Positions 27,559 to 37,304 of a stretch of DNA of 64,000 bases are shown here, piece after piece. The stretch lies in the NCBI RefSeq assembly GCF_029688925.1, contig NZ_JARUKY010000019.1, positions 1 to 64,000 of the forward strand, given 5' to 3'. The notes under the pieces are model-generated. The model saw only the letters and a program-made list of their open reading frames with translations, was not told where the DNA came from and made no database searches. This DNA comes from Evansella sp. AB-P1. Its GTDB lineage: Bacteria > Bacillota > Bacilli > Bacillales > Salisediminibacteriaceae. A program made the translations under genes and the position numbers. Numbering within the stretch: position 1 is the first letter of the stretch; each line of letters begins with the position of its first letter.

Positions 27559-28353
27559 CTACAGATGAATCACAACGTCGCCACTTTCACGTAGGTTTGC
27601 AACTATCGTTTGCAACACTTCATTTTCTTGTTGAGAAACTAATTCAGCTTCCAGATTCGGTCTTATTTCCTCGAATGTAGGTATGTCTAATTCGTCCGTA
27701 TCCTCTCCGGCCATCATTTGCTCTTGCTGCGCCAAAAGATCATCATAAAATGCTTGTAATTCTTCTTCCGTTACCTGAATCTCACCAGCTTCACGGACAA
27801 TCAACTGATCTATTTTCACCTGTGTTTCAATTTCGGCCATCACGTCTTCTTCATTCATGCCTTGTGCTTCTACCGCCATCAGAAACTCCTCTGCAGAATC
27901 CATCCCATTGTGAGAAGCAATTTCATCTAACTTAGCTGCAATGTCATTCTCTGTAACGTCAAAATCACTACTATTAGCTTCCTGATCGAGCAACTCTGTA
28001 CCTACCATATTTTCAATAACCCGCTGTTTTAAAGCAGATTGGTCTACCTCTTCTCCTGTCATTTGACCCTGCATAGCCATTTGCTGAAATTGGCCAACGT
28101 ATGTAGCCTCAAAATCTTCTTTCAATATTTCCTGACCGTTAACCTCTGCCACCACATCAGGAACTCCATCTAAATCAGGCTCTGGCATTTCCATCTCTAT
28201 TTCTCCCATTGCCTCTTCATTATTTCCGGCAGGATCTCCATCCAAATTGTTACCTTCACCTTCATTTCCATTATTCACACCATTACATGCAGCAGTAATT
28301 GATACAACTGCAGCTAAGGATAAACTTACAAACCATTTCTTATTCAAATTCAT
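27559..28353 (-). CDS. SurA/PrsA-like chaperone lipoprotein without PPIase domain
   Basis: 264 aa. A signal peptide and lipobox (SITAAC) are followed by a Gly/Asn/Glu-rich linker. Then comes a SurA-N type helical domain (VVAEVNGQEILKEDFEATYV ... LKQRVIENMVGTELL ... AAKLDEIA) running to the C-terminus. Unlike PrsA it has no parvulin domain, so it is expected to act as a holdase for secreted proteins on the outer face of the membrane. The start is ATG 28353, 4 nt after GAGAGGGGC; the longer frame lacks a site. 27415-27558 holds a degenerate GGCAGGGACCTTGC hairpin; 28354-28730 shows no gene. Confidence 0.85.
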   Translation of the reverse strand: MNLNKKWFVSLSLAAVVSITAACNGVNNGNEGEGNNLDGDPAGNNEEAMGEIEMEMPEPDLDGVPDVVAEVNGQEILKEDFEATYVGQFQQMAMQGQMTGEEVDQSALKQRVIENMVGTELLDQEANSSDFDVTENDIAAKLDEIASHNGMDSAEEFLMAVEAQGMNEEDVMAEIETQVKIDQLIVREAGEIQVTEEELQAFYDDLLAQQEQMMAGEDTDELDIPTFEEIRPNLEAELVSQQENEVLQTIVANLRESGDVVIHL

Positions 28354-28734
28354 CAAGCCCCTCTCTTTATATAACTTGGTGGCAATTCTAACATACATTA
28401 TTTCCTTTTAAAAACCCGTTCTGGCTTTCTCAAGGAAATAAGGAACAATTATTCGATTGAATTGTAGAAAAATATGAAAAACTTCCCATAAACGGCATAA
28501 CCTTAGTTTTATAAGAAACCCTATCTCATCCCTTTCTGTGAGACAACCTCACATCCTCTTCCACACACTAAAGGTAGAATGTAAAAAAATGTGTAATTTC
28601 CTACTGAACAATGGAATTCCACCTAAAGTCATTTACTTAGCACCAACAATATCATTCCGCTTAATTGAATGTTTATCATCTACTTGTGATTGATGGGCTA
28701 ATATCCTACAAATTTCTTCTACCCATTGCACGAA

Positions 28735-28872
28735 TATAATGTTATACTAATCAAGCGATGAGCTAATTTGCATAAGACGAGATTGACGCGCCTTTAAGGC
28801 AATGCACAATGTGGAGTGCTGTCTCTCGCGGCAAAGCGAACAAAAAGACGCCACCAGGAGGCGTCTTTTTTT
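28735..28872 (+). ncRNA. structured small RNA with own promoter and terminator
   Basis: TATAAT (28735-28740) and TATACT (28743-28748) are -10 candidates. The transcript can fold into a multibranch structure: CGAGA pairs with TCTCG around the hairpins GCCTTTAAGGC and TGCAC..GTGCT. It ends in GACGCC (28847-28852)/GGCGTC (28860-28865) followed by seven T. There is no open frame with a ribosome binding site and no gene immediately downstream on that strand, so it is more likely a trans-acting RNA than a riboswitch. I cannot place it in a known RNA family. Confidence 0.6.
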
Positions 28873-28877
28873 ATTTG

Positions 28878-29240
28878 TGGGGACGGTTCTACTGAGTCAC
28901 GGTTAGGTTAAAAACGCTGCTTCGTCAAATTCACTCTCCCCTTGAACGATACTTTTTTCAATCATTTTGAGGGAATACATTACAGCTATCCTGTCGTCCA
29001 GGACACATTATCACTACATAAGTTCTTTCTTTATTGACACACTATTTTATTTAATACAACCACCTTCGAAAAATCTTGGAGATACCTAGTATTCGTCGTT
29101 CAAAGCGCACCTATGACTCGCAAGAACCGTTACGAAGAAAACCCCTCCGCTACTAGCGAAGGGATTTCCATACATTAGTTTGACATCTTCATTATACCTT
29201 CAAGCATTTCCGACTCGCGAGAACCGTCCCTATGTCACAC
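28878..29240. repeat. REP-pair element with internal hairpin
   Basis: Left end GGGGACGGTTCTACTGAGTC (28878-28898); right end CGACTCGCGAGAACCGTCCC (29211-29230), with a decayed extra right end near 29114-29130. Inside is a hairpin, CCCCTCCGCT/AGCGAAGGG, at about 29141-29162. It abuts the stop of the PL9-like gene. Confidence 0.75.
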
Positions 29241-29250
29241 TGCCACTTTG

Positions 29251-32133
29251 CTATGCCACTTGCTTTCTTCTATAAAGAAGTACTCCTCCTGCTACAAGTA
29301 GTAACAGGGCACCGATAAGAAGGTAGTTGTACATTCCTGTTGCTGTATTTGGAAGTTTATCTCCATCTTTATCTGATCCTTTTGATGCTCCATTAGTAGA
29401 TTCATTTTTATCGTCATCATTGGAAGCACCGTCACCAGCAGTATCGTCTTCGCCTTCACTGTCTCCATTTTCATCTTCCTGAGGAGTTTCACCTTCTTCA
29501 TTGCTGTCATCTGAGTCCTCTAGACTTGCAACAAGCTCGGCAAATGCAGTCCTAAGGTCATTCAACTGTGCTTCAAGCTCAGCAATTACTTCTAGTAAAT
29601 CCTCATTTGTTGTTTCTAGTTCAGCAAGTGCTGCTTCAAGCTCTCCTAATCTGTTTTCTAATTCTTCTAACTCCGAACTATCTTCCAGCTCGCTAATTTT
29701 TTGTTCTAACTCTGCAATTCTATCTTTTAATTCCTTGATTACTTCTTCTAATTCGTCTGCAGGTGGTGTCTCATCGTCATCGTCTCCTGGTGGTGTAGAA
29801 GAATCACTCGAAGGAACAGCACCAACATAGGATCCATTCGTACCAGCTGTGTTAAGGAGACTATCTGAAGTTAACCTTACGAAATCACCTAAAATGATGT
29901 TCCCTTCACTATCCCACTCAAACGTTGGAACAGACAGACTTTCAAAGTGAGATGCATCCACAACGACACCAGCACTATTTACTGTTTTTTCCCCATCAAA
30001 GAAGAAGTTTGTTGCGTCAATGTCTCCATTGACATGGTCCTCATTTGTAAACTCTGAATTTGTTCTGAAGGAAACGTTATTTCTAAAGACACCTAACTCA
30101 CTAGAATCAATATAAGGATTTGCTCGGAAAGCAAAATTCATTCCTTTATTATCAAAAGACGTATTGTTTTCCACAGTCATATTTCCAGGGTTAAAGTTAT
30201 CTGTAAATCCATCCTGATTGTTGTCAAAAGCAATATTATTTTTAATAATATGTGCTACTGGCAGTCCTTCACCACCAACTTTAAATCCACTACCAGAAGT
30301 TCCATCTTCTCTATAACCATCACTAAGTTTTCCGTTAGAGTAGGCTATGTTTCCATCCAGGGTAATCGGCATGTTCGGACCTTCGTTGATTCGATTGTAA
30401 AAATCCCAGCCATCATCAATATTATTGTGGGCAATATTTCCTCTAAATACGTTCCCTACTCCGACACCAAGTTTTGCCGCAAATCCATCGGCATTAATAT
30501 CAGATAGATCACGGTTATCATGGGCAACACTACTAATAACAAGGTTATGCTGTGGCCAGTTATCAGGATTTGATCCACTACCTGAAATTTGGAAACCAGA
30601 ACCACGGTTAAAGCTAAATGTCATGGACTCCACAATGTTATGACTACCATTCATTCTCACACCGTTGTCAGTTGATTGAGTAAGCTCAAACCCAACGAAG
30701 TGCCAATAATCTGCATTGTGTGTTAAAGTTGTTCCTCTCTGATACTCTCCATCGAAAATAACTTCTTGTCCATCATACGGAGCAAGAGTTTTCATAGCAC
30801 CTTCCTGGCCACTATACTCACTATCGATACGAATTTGTTCATGATACGTTCCACCAAGCATAAAGATTGTTTCACCTGGATTCACATATTTTATGGCTGT
30901 ATGAATATCAAGTGGATCCTCCTTCGTCCCTGCTCCGTCAGACGTTCCATCAGGAGAAACGAAAAGACCGTCGCCACTATCAAAAATTCGCTTATTAACT
31001 GTAATTTCTCTCGTAATGGGATCATTAGATGGACCATCTGTAGGCGTATAAATAACTTCAAATTTCGTCGAATCGTTATCTAATGATGCCGTATGGGTGA
31101 ATGTTTCCATCCCCTTCACTTCAGCATTCTCAACCACTTCTTGATCATCTTTTAAAACTGTAATGGTACCATCATAATTTGCTAATACTTTAAGATCGTA
31201 CGTATGAGACCCTGAATCAGCTGGTGAAACGATATTCATAAACGGATTCGCAGGTGATGGCTCCACAACTGGTGTAGGTTGTGTATTTGCTTCACTTAGC
31301 GTAATGCTAGCATTACTGACCGTTAATGCTATATTCCTTGATGCAAAGAAACCTACTTGCATTTTATCTTCATCAATCACTTGTACTAAATCTGCTCCTT
31401 GGACACTTCTTTCATATGTTGGTTGTCCCTCTAAATCAAGGAATGTAGTGGTCATAATAAATTCAGTGTCCGTTCTTTCAAGCTTCAAACGAATTGGCAT
31501 GTTTAACGAATTCTGCCAACTAGGAACCTCATTAGAAAACCTTGAATTCATCCAACTACTTCCAACAGTACCCCAAGGCTCTGTTACACCTGTACGTGCC
31601 ATTGCACTCATTCCATCACGCATTAATCCAACTGCAAACAAATTAGATGCTGCAGGAACTTCTTCCATTCCAACAACAAATGGATCTTGACGCGGAGGAC
31701 CGTTCACGTCACGAACCATAATCCCTCCACCCTGTTGGCTATTTGGCCCTGCATCTGTTTCTGGACCAAATTGTTCAAAAATAAAATCAGCTTCTAGAAC
31801 AAAATTATATTTATTTGCATCTAACGTTGTATAGTAAAATGTTAACCCATCATGCCCCGGTGCAATCTTTCCACCACGGCTTTCCATAAAGATTTCTCCA
31901 TCAATCGTACCTGGATACTCAGGTATAGCATGGTTTACCCCCACTTTTTCCGGTAAAACATTTGCAGAAAAATTTAAATCTACTGACTGACCAAATGCAA
32001 CTTGATTCCATTCCAACTCAGAAGGATCTGGCAAACTACTACTCTCGCTTTGCGCTAACGAAATAAACGGGTTACTACTGATACATAATAAAATGGCAAG
32101 CATAACGATCATTATTTTGGTAAATGCTTTCAT
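29251..32133 (-). CDS. wall-anchored PL9-type pectate lyase-like protein
   Basis: 960 aa. Signal peptide (1 to about 28); a concanavalin-like N-terminal domain (about 45-280); a linker; then a right-handed beta-helix of polysaccharide lyase family 9 type (about 385-760), opening with FVSPDG.S.GAGTKEDPLDI. It holds the family motif DGFAAKLG with the presumed catalytic Lys554 and Ca-binding NIDDGWDFYN. A Glu-rich coiled coil (about 785-870) and an acidic linker lead to LPNTA near residue 925, a hydrophobic helix and RRK. LPNTA rather than LPXTG is the substrate motif of class D sortases. Likely role: binding or cleaving pectin-like polymers at the cell surface. Confidence 0.88.
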   Translation of the reverse strand: MKAFTKIMIVMLAILLCISSNPFISLAQSESSSLPDPSELEWNQVAFGQSVDLNFSANVLPEKVGVNHAIPEYPGTIDGEIFMESRGGKIAPGHDGLTFYYTTLDANKYNFVLEADFIFEQFGPETDAGPNSQQGGGIMVRDVNGPPRQDPFVVGMEEVPAASNLFAVGLMRDGMSAMARTGVTEPWGTVGSSWMNSRFSNEVPSWQNSLNMPIRLKLERTDTEFIMTTTFLDLEGQPTYERSVQGADLVQVIDEDKMQVGFFASRNIALTVSNASITLSEANTQPTPVVEPSPANPFMNIVSPADSGSHTYDLKVLANYDGTITVLKDDQEVVENAEVKGMETFTHTASLDNDSTKFEVIYTPTDGPSNDPITREITVNKRIFDSGDGLFVSPDGTSDGAGTKEDPLDIHTAIKYVNPGETIFMLGGTYHEQIRIDSEYSGQEGAMKTLAPYDGQEVIFDGEYQRGTTLTHNADYWHFVGFELTQSTDNGVRMNGSHNIVESMTFSFNRGSGFQISGSGSNPDNWPQHNLVISSVAHDNRDLSDINADGFAAKLGVGVGNVFRGNIAHNNIDDGWDFYNRINEGPNMPITLDGNIAYSNGKLSDGYREDGTSGSGFKVGGEGLPVAHIIKNNIAFDNNQDGFTDNFNPGNMTVENNTSFDNKGMNFAFRANPYIDSSELGVFRNNVSFRTNSEFTNEDHVNGDIDATNFFFDGEKTVNSAGVVVDASHFESLSVPTFEWDSEGNIILGDFVRLTSDSLLNTAGTNGSYVGAVPSSDSSTPPGDDDDETPPADELEEVIKELKDRIAELEQKISELEDSSELEELENRLGELEAALAELETTNEDLLEVIAELEAQLNDLRTAFAELVASLEDSDDSNEEGETPQEDENGDSEGEDDTAGDGASNDDDKNESTNGASKGSDKDGDKLPNTATGMYNYLLIGALLLLVAGGVLLYRRKQVA

Positions 32134-32780
32134 AACCTCAACTCCTATTCTATTTTTGTAAAAACGAGATAGCTACAGTTCTACTGAAAAAAACAAAAAT
32201 TTTAGGCCAAACAATATGTACCTAAAACAGGGGCTAACCTCCCTTCTTTCAAGAATCTACTGATTTTATGTACAACAAGACACGAAGTATGTATTAATGT
32301 TAAAGCTCCCTTGTTGATACCAAAATATAATGTTGAACTGGCCAACCACACATAGATTATGAGTAATTATTGAATAACCCTTGAAAACATAGTCTATGAA
32401 TAACCTTTTAGGTAAAAACCAAACTATATATTTTCGAAATATAATTTTTGTCGAAGGGTGTAGATAAACCTAATCCTCTAAAAAGAACGGATTGATTATA
32501 AATAATGAAAATGACAAGTAGAATAACCTTGAAGTAAGAAAATGAGAAACTATCAAGAAGTACTCAAGAACGAAGCTAGTTTTAAAGCATTGCAAATGAT
32601 AGAATTATTGTAAGCGTTTTCCAAATAATATGTCAATAAAATTTACGGTAATTTGTCGTAATTTTTCAAAAATAGTCCTTTTGATCCATCTTTTCCCTTA
32701 TAGTAAATATATTGATATAATTTTATCAAAACACATAAACACATATATTCACTGGGGCCGTGGTGGGAACGTGCTGGGTC
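32134..32780. other. long upstream region of the wall-protein gene
   Basis: No gene seen. AT-rich and without strong hairpins, it presumably contains the promoter of the PL9-like gene. AGGAGTTGAGG near 32140-32150 is the ribosome binding site of that gene. Confidence 0.45.
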
Positions 32781-33818
32781 ATGGGGACGGTTCTACTGAG
32801 TCTCTATTTGGATTCTTTTCTAAAAATTCAGGATATGAGAATGAGTCTTTTGTATCACTCTATAGAAACAGTTCTTACGAAAACTCTTCTTCCCTCGTAC
32901 ATAAGGTAGATATGGAGTTTTTGATAAAATGAACAAAAGTGCAGTAATGTATAATTTTTGAAACATATTATCAGTCTATATCGTCTAACTTTGCAAAGGA
33001 GGCAGTGACAATGAGGAGATTAGTTTTCATTCAATATATATTTTTTATTTCGATTTTTGGATTATTTGCGTGTGGAACAGATAATAGTAGTGAATCTAAT
33101 AGGAACGAAAGGACACAAGATACAGAAGAAACTAAGGAAGCGGATGATTTTGAGGTATCCATAAACGTGGAAAATGATGATGATATCCTTGAAGTTTATG
33201 CCACTATTACTTATATAGGCGAAGAAGATAAAGCGGATATTTATCACGGAGGAAGTATATTTTTCTTTAATCTATATGAAATAAATGGGGAGTTCGAATA
33301 CCTCGGAGGTATGGACCAACCATTATTAACAACAACACTTCAGAAAGATGAAATTCATAAAGTCGAATTTACAGACCCTGTCTTAAATGAGTTAGGACCT
33401 GGGGGCTATGAATTTGAAGCAATTGCTCATTTTTCGTTAGATGGTGATAATATTATAGATACAAAAATTGAAATCCCTGTTTCTAAAATTGTGAAAATCG
33501 AATGAGACAAATAAATCAAACCGCTAGGAATTCGAAAATTCAAGTGTTTTGTATGCTAATTCTATTATTATTTTATTAGGTATTTAAGTTGTGATTTCAC
33601 TGTATTCTTGCATGCTTCATTACATTATCTGCATAACATCGACTACTTACGATAAAATGCTCACTTCTCTTTATACTCCACATCGAAAAAGTCCAAGAAA
33701 TGCCAATCAATCGTGGTTTACGGTAAAGGAAATATTCAATTCAAAATCCCTACGAATCACGAAAAACACCCTGTTATTAGCGCACCAGTTCGACTCACTA
33801 GAACCGTCCCCATGAGTC
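32781..33818. repeat. inverted REP pair enclosing a lipoprotein gene
   Basis: Left end GGGGACGGTTCTACTGAGTC begins at 32783. The right end has GACTCA (33792-33797) pairing with TGAGTC (33813-33818) around the constant core. Between them is the lipoprotein gene 33011-33505; the rest of the interval is non-coding. Whether the pair ever moved as a unit cannot be told. Confidence 0.6.
33011..33505 (+). CDS. small lipoprotein of unknown function
   Basis: 164 aa. The start is ATG 33011, 8 nt after AAAGGAGG; the GTG two codons earlier is too close to that site. The signal peptide MRRLVFIQYIFFISIFGLFA is followed by the lipobox Cys, an acidic Asn/Glu/Ser linker, then a compact beta-rich domain of about 110 residues (VSINVENDDDILEVYATITY ... 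YEFEAIAHFSLD), reminiscent of an immunoglobulin-like or BsuPI-type fold. Anchored outside the membrane. The gene lies between two inverted REP-like repeats. Confidence 0.8.
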   Translation: MRRLVFIQYIFFISIFGLFACGTDNSSESNRNERTQDTEETKEADDFEVSINVENDDDILEVYATITYIGEEDKADIYHGGSIFFFNLYEINGEFEYLGGMDQPLLTTTLQKDEIHKVEFTDPVLNELGPGGYEFEAIAHFSLDGDNIIDTKIEIPVSKIVKIE

Positions 33819-33954
33819 CCATTAGTCCTTTGGTTTTAAATACAAACTAAAGGGGTATATATGAAAATAGTTACTTTTTACACTTCTAAATTCACAAATA
33901 GATGCTTACACTATTAGTAGGACAAGAACTAAATAATGAGGGGGCTTGAAGTTT

Positions 33955-34119
33955 ATGATCATGAAAATCTATTATAAGATTTTAAGAGCTTGGCATAACC
34001 ACAAAGCAAACCTTTATTTAAGAACTGCTAATACGACGAATTGCATTGAGGAAACAAAGAAGATGATGGAGAAATGTAGCTTTCATCACGATAAATACAT
34101 GGATTACTTGTCCAAATGA
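33955..34119 (+). CDS. 54-aa microprotein, relative of the riboswitch-controlled one
   Basis: 54 aa from ATG 33955, with GAGGGGG 9 nt upstream; an in-frame ATG at 33961 is the alternative. It is basic and helical, with the pattern ILxxWHxxH...C..E..K...K..FHHDKYM. The 54-aa product at 37305-37469, behind a c-di-GMP riboswitch, has the same length and ends with FHQDKLM, so I treat them as one family. No riboswitch motif precedes this copy. A strong terminator follows at 34236-34274. Function unknown; too small and polar for a membrane protein. Confidence 0.65.
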   Translation: MIMKIYYKILRAWHNHKANLYLRTANTTNCIEETKKMMEKCSFHHDKYMDYLSK

Positions 34120-34235
34120 TTTTTATAATGAAGATTGTGATTATTTAACAAAGTAATTTTTGAAATTTCAATAAACAGAAGAGATACCTAGAATCTAGGG
34201 AATCCTTGTGGAAAACTGGATACGCGAATCATTTG

Positions 34236-34274
34236 AAAACACCTCCTGTGACTCAACACGGGAGGTGTTTTTTT
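34236..34274 (+). terminator. Rho-independent terminator
   Basis: AACACCTCC (34238-34246) and GGAGGTGTT (34261-34269) form a 9-bp stem followed by a T run to 34274. It ends the 54-aa microprotein transcript. Confidence 0.8.
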
Positions 34275-34299
34275 CGGGTGTGGTTCGGGGTGTGGTTCG

Positions 34300-34536
34300 T
34301 GGGGACGGTTCTCCCGAAAACAAAGCAACAAAAATCTAATACAATTCCCATAAGGACACGCACTTTTCCAGAAGAATCAGAAATAAGTGGAAACTGACGT
34401 GCTGTTTTAGTTACAGTATAATTTTGTAATGATGGTTGTGTCTTGAAAGCATCCCTACTAAGCCATGGAAAGTCCCTTGGTTCTAAGTTATTTATGGCTC
34501 TAAGCACATTAAGACTCACTAGAACCGTCCCCACGC
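34300..34536. repeat. REP-pair element next to the RAYT gene
   Basis: Left end GTGGGGACGGTTCTCCCGA (from 34300), right end GACTCACTAGAACCGTCCCC (34512-34531). The right end lies 9 nt from the stop of the RAYT transposase gene, consistent with the transposase recognising this repeat family. The interior shows no gene; a reading frame through it is incidental. Confidence 0.75.
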
Positions 34537-34544
34537 CCCAAAAC

Positions 34545-35327
34545 TCACACCCTCCCTATTAGTGTCTGTGAAACTCCCAGTATCCTTGCTGCTTGTCGTT
34601 GCGACACACCTTTAATCTCCTTCACTTTTCGTAGCAATTCATTTCTTTGTGACCTTTCCATACTCTTGACGTGCACAATTTCTATCTCGCCAAGTACTTT
34701 TTTAATTTTTCTCCTAGCCTCGTCGTCCGTTAATCTCCTTCTAAAATTAGCTCCCTCAACCTCAACTTCATCGTCATCCGCCATCATTTCATTAAATTCC
34801 TTAAACAACTCCCTCGCAGCCAACACATCCTCACATATCATCTCGAAAACATACGCACAATCTAGCATATTCGTTGGATAAATAGTTTTCCCATAGTACC
34901 CTAGACAGCTACTCCACCGCCACTCCTCTACCCCTTTCACTATACCCGCCTTCAATGGATTTTGATGAATATACCGAACCGTCGACAATAAAGAACGCTT
35001 CGAATCCACAGGATAACTTTTAAATCGATCCTGGAAAAGGGAACCTGTCGTGGCATACTTAAAATTATAGTAGGATACAAAACTAATCCCAATGCGTTTC
35101 ATCGTAACGGATATGGTTTCCTCCCCTTCTTTAACGAGTAGATGAATATGGTTACCCATCAAACACCAGGCCAACACCCCCAATCCAGAGGCTTCCTGAT
35201 ATTTTTTAACCGTGTTAAGAAACTTGAAACAATCCATGTCATCATGGAATATTTCCTGATAATTCGCCCCTCTCCATATGATATGATATATTCCGCTTCG
35301 GCTTTTTCTTCTTGAAGTACGCGGCAT
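34545..35327 (-). CDS. REP-associated tyrosine transposase (RAYT, Y1_Tnp family)
   Basis: 260 aa. A single-strand-specific Y1 transposase related to IS200/IS605 TnpA. The HUH motif GNHIHLLV (His60, His62) and the catalytic Tyr119 in VRYIHQNPLKAG are intact, as is the N-terminal GIYHIIWRG strand. After residue 190 is a basic region, then a C-terminal HTH (GVSQRQAARILGVSQTLIG). The start is ATG 35327, after GGAGGTG with a 6-nt gap. RAYTs are single-copy housekeeping-type genes that disperse REP hairpins in trans. The REP-like repeat 9 nt after its stop and about 43 other copies in this window make it the likely mobiliser. Confidence 0.93.
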   Translation of the reverse strand: MPRTSRRKSRSGIYHIIWRGANYQEIFHDDMDCFKFLNTVKKYQEASGLGVLAWCLMGNHIHLLVKEGEETISVTMKRIGISFVSYYNFKYATTGSLFQDRFKSYPVDSKRSLLSTVRYIHQNPLKAGIVKGVEEWRWSSCLGYYGKTIYPTNMLDCAYVFEMICEDVLAARELFKEFNEMMADDDEVEVEGANFRRRLTDDEARRKIKKVLGEIEIVHVKSMERSQRNELLRKVKEIKGVSQRQAARILGVSQTLIGRV

Positions 35328-36054
35328 CCGATACACCTCCACTTCCTTATATTTTTTTGGAAAACAATAGTAGAAAACTAGTTTAATAAAGGATTGATAT
35401 TTTTGGGGAAAAATAATGAATCGTTATTTTGGAAAAATGTTATACTACAGCATTCTGGAAGCATGATTAGAGTCTTTACAATAGGACGTAAAGTATTTGG
35501 AGGATTGGTTTTGGTTAGAGAAGGTTTTACACTCTTCAGAAGGAAGAGACAAAATTCATTTCCAAGATAAGGTTTTTTTAAAAGTGATGTTATATATAAC
35601 TGAGGAAAGAAAAAACAATAGAAGATTGATTTAGTAATTAAGGTAGGTAAATACTTGAGGAAACAAAGTATTTGAAAAGATGAATGTGGGATAATTAAAG
35701 GGCACTCCTTCTATATTGGTAAAATAAGGAATTTTTAAGTTTCATAGGGGTTTAAATTATTAATTAATCCTCTCGGGAACAGAATTAAAATTGAAGTATC
35801 AAAAAGAATTTAGTTATTTAAATGGGCACAGTGAAATTTTAACAACAGAATCGTAAAAACATGTGGAGGAAAAATGAGTTAGATTTTGAATTACAAGACA
35901 GGCCAGGCCTATTGAATAAAACTATGAAGAAAATCGAAGTACATACGAAGTGTTCCCTTAAAAGCTCTGATGTTAATTATAATATAACAATTTTTAAGAA
36001 AGTGCATCAAAATATTAGATATTTTGTTAAAAAATATAACGATATTGTGAGATA
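35328..36054. other. AT-rich region without a clear gene
   Basis: About 730 bases. A 64-codon frame at 35861-36055 starts without a ribosome binding site and I do not call it. No strong hairpins seen. Confidence 0.45.
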
Positions 36055-36078
36055 GCATCATGAGAACCGTCCCCACGA
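36055..36078. repeat. REP-like repeat, right-end form
   Basis: GCATCATGAGAACCGTCCCC followed by ACGA. It lies 12 nt downstream of the stop of the GNAT gene; a left-end copy lies at its 5' side (36673-36696). Confidence 0.85.
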
Positions 36079-36089
36079 TGTCCACGATA

Positions 36090-36626
36090 CTATTCGAGGT
36101 GAAACTCGCCATCATTTAATTTTTTTCCCATAATTGGTTTTTCACCTAAATCACTAACTAAAGGTTTAAATCCTTTTTCAACGTAGAATCGGTATACTCT
36201 CTCATTATATGTATACTCACCATCCTCTTCTAATACAGGAATAAGACCCACATAATCCACATTCATAAAACTTAAATACTTTATTACATCTTGCAAAAAG
36301 TAAGTGCCATAACCCTTTCGACGATATTCATCGTTTATTTCAAGATGATCAATAACAGCAATTAATCCGTCTATATCCTCTCTATTATGAACACTTTTTA
36401 GTGCACTGACTACTACTTCTACATCTCCACTAATGGAGTCTGCCACATTCCAAATATAGTCCCATGTACAAGTCGAGACATTAAATAAATACAGCTGTCC
36501 ACTACCAACTGTAATTTCATCATCAGTTTTTTCATCAAACACCTTAATTTCAAGCTCCGCCTCAACATACTCTTCTTCCAAATCCTTATAACAATTAAAA
36601 TATGTAGTTAACAAACCCTCCACCAA
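36090..36626 (-). CDS. GNAT-family N-acetyltransferase
   Basis: 178 aa. The acetyl-CoA binding motif A is clear: LEINDEYRRKGYGTYFLQDV (R-x-x-K-G-Y-G), followed by the VRFY..KGF-type end (VYRFYVEKGFKPL). The N-terminal 90 residues are variable and may bind substrate, which is not identifiable. I favour TTG 36626 as start because AAAGGAG lies 6 nt before it; the ATG at 36632 abuts that site. It stands alone between REP repeats. Confidence 0.85.
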   Translation of the reverse strand: MVEGLLTTYFNCYKDLEEEYVEAELEIKVFDEKTDDEITVGSGQLYLFNVSTCTWDYIWNVADSISGDVEVVVSALKSVHNREDIDGLIAVIDHLEINDEYRRKGYGTYFLQDVIKYLSFMNVDYVGLIPVLEEDGEYTYNERVYRFYVEKGFKPLVSDLGEKPIMGKKLNDGEFHLE

Positions 36627-36672
36627 CTTCATCTCCTTTCACGGCTCTTTTCATGGGTTTTCATGGGTTTTC

Positions 36673-36696
36673 ATGGGGACGGTTCTTTTGATGCAC
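36673..36696. repeat. REP-like repeat, left-end form
   Basis: ATGGGGACGGTTCTTTTGAT followed by GCA. It lies 5' of the GNAT gene and is preceded by a short direct repeat, TTTTCATGGG (twice in 36652-36674). Confidence 0.8.
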
Positions 36697-36798
36697 TCTT
36701 CTTAATTCCTAAAATTTCACCAGCATTAACCCATTGTAAAATAAAAATAAGCCCTGTTCCAACGCCCCCCTCTATATCAAATAAATCGAGGGGGATAA

Positions 36799-36966
36799 CT
36801 ATTCTATACCATAATACTTAAAGATCCGTCTACATACTATTATAAATTATTTCCGAATGAAACAAACGATTACATTTGTAAAGGCTTACTTACAGCAATT
36901 AAAGTTCAATTGGACACATTATCTGAATTAGAGGACATGGTGGAAGCTACCACTGTAATTTTTTAA
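36799..36966 (+). pseudogene. possible gene fragment, no start codon
   Basis: A 55-codon frame with protein-like composition (LKDPSTYYYKLFPNETNDYI, then CKGLLTAIKVQLDTLSELED) ends at 36966 but lacks any start codon with a ribosome binding site. It reads like the C-terminal part of a small cytoplasmic protein of unknown family. Calling it coding at all is tentative. Confidence 0.3.
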
Positions 36967-37172
36967 AAAATCCCGATCCCGAACTACCTGTAATAATTTT
37001 TCACTATTAATGATTAAGAACTTTTTCTAGAACTATTATTGATTTGGAAAAATGTGAAAGACCCGTTGTTTATGTTTTATCACTGAGAATCTCCTAGTTC
37101 AAAAGACCCCTAAACTATGAAGAAAATCCTATATACATAGTTTAAAATTTTTAAGATAATTTTACCAAATCC

Positions 37173-37282
37173 AAAATCGTACGAAAGGGCAAAGTCATTG
37201 AAAAATGGTGACGCAAAGCTATAGGGACTAAAGTTTGTATACTATGTCAGCCAGCTACCGAAACAAACCTCCGTACGGTTTT
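37173..37282 (+). promoter_or_regulatory. cyclic-di-GMP-I (GEMM-I) riboswitch
   Basis: The aptamer core matches GEMM-I: GAAAGGGCAAAG, a GAAA tetraloop in CATTGAAAAATG, the invariant GTGACGCAAAGC (about 37208-37219), GGGACTAAAG, then the second hairpin ending ATGTCAGCCAGCTACCG. P1 is AAAATCGTACG (37173-37183) with CGTACGGTTTT (37272-37282). CCTCC at 37268-37272 overlaps the 3' side of P1 and can pair with the Shine-Dalgarno GGAGG at 37293-37297, so control is probably translational. The next gene is a 54-aa microprotein. Three GGDEF proteins in the window make the ligand plausible. Confidence 0.88.
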
Positions 37283-37304
37283 ATCCTAATAGGGAGGAAT
37301 TCAA

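Noticed and set aside
29501-29830. 109-codon Ser-rich plus-strand frame opposite the wall protein
   Set aside because: Antisense shadow of the Glu/Leu coiled coil.
34253-34534. 93-codon minus-strand frame inside the REP pair beside the RAYT
   Set aside because: Begins and ends in repeat sequence and has no ribosome binding site.
35861-36055. 64-codon plus-strand frame starting ATGTGG
   Set aside because: No ribosome binding site, ends inside a REP repeat, no recognisable domain.
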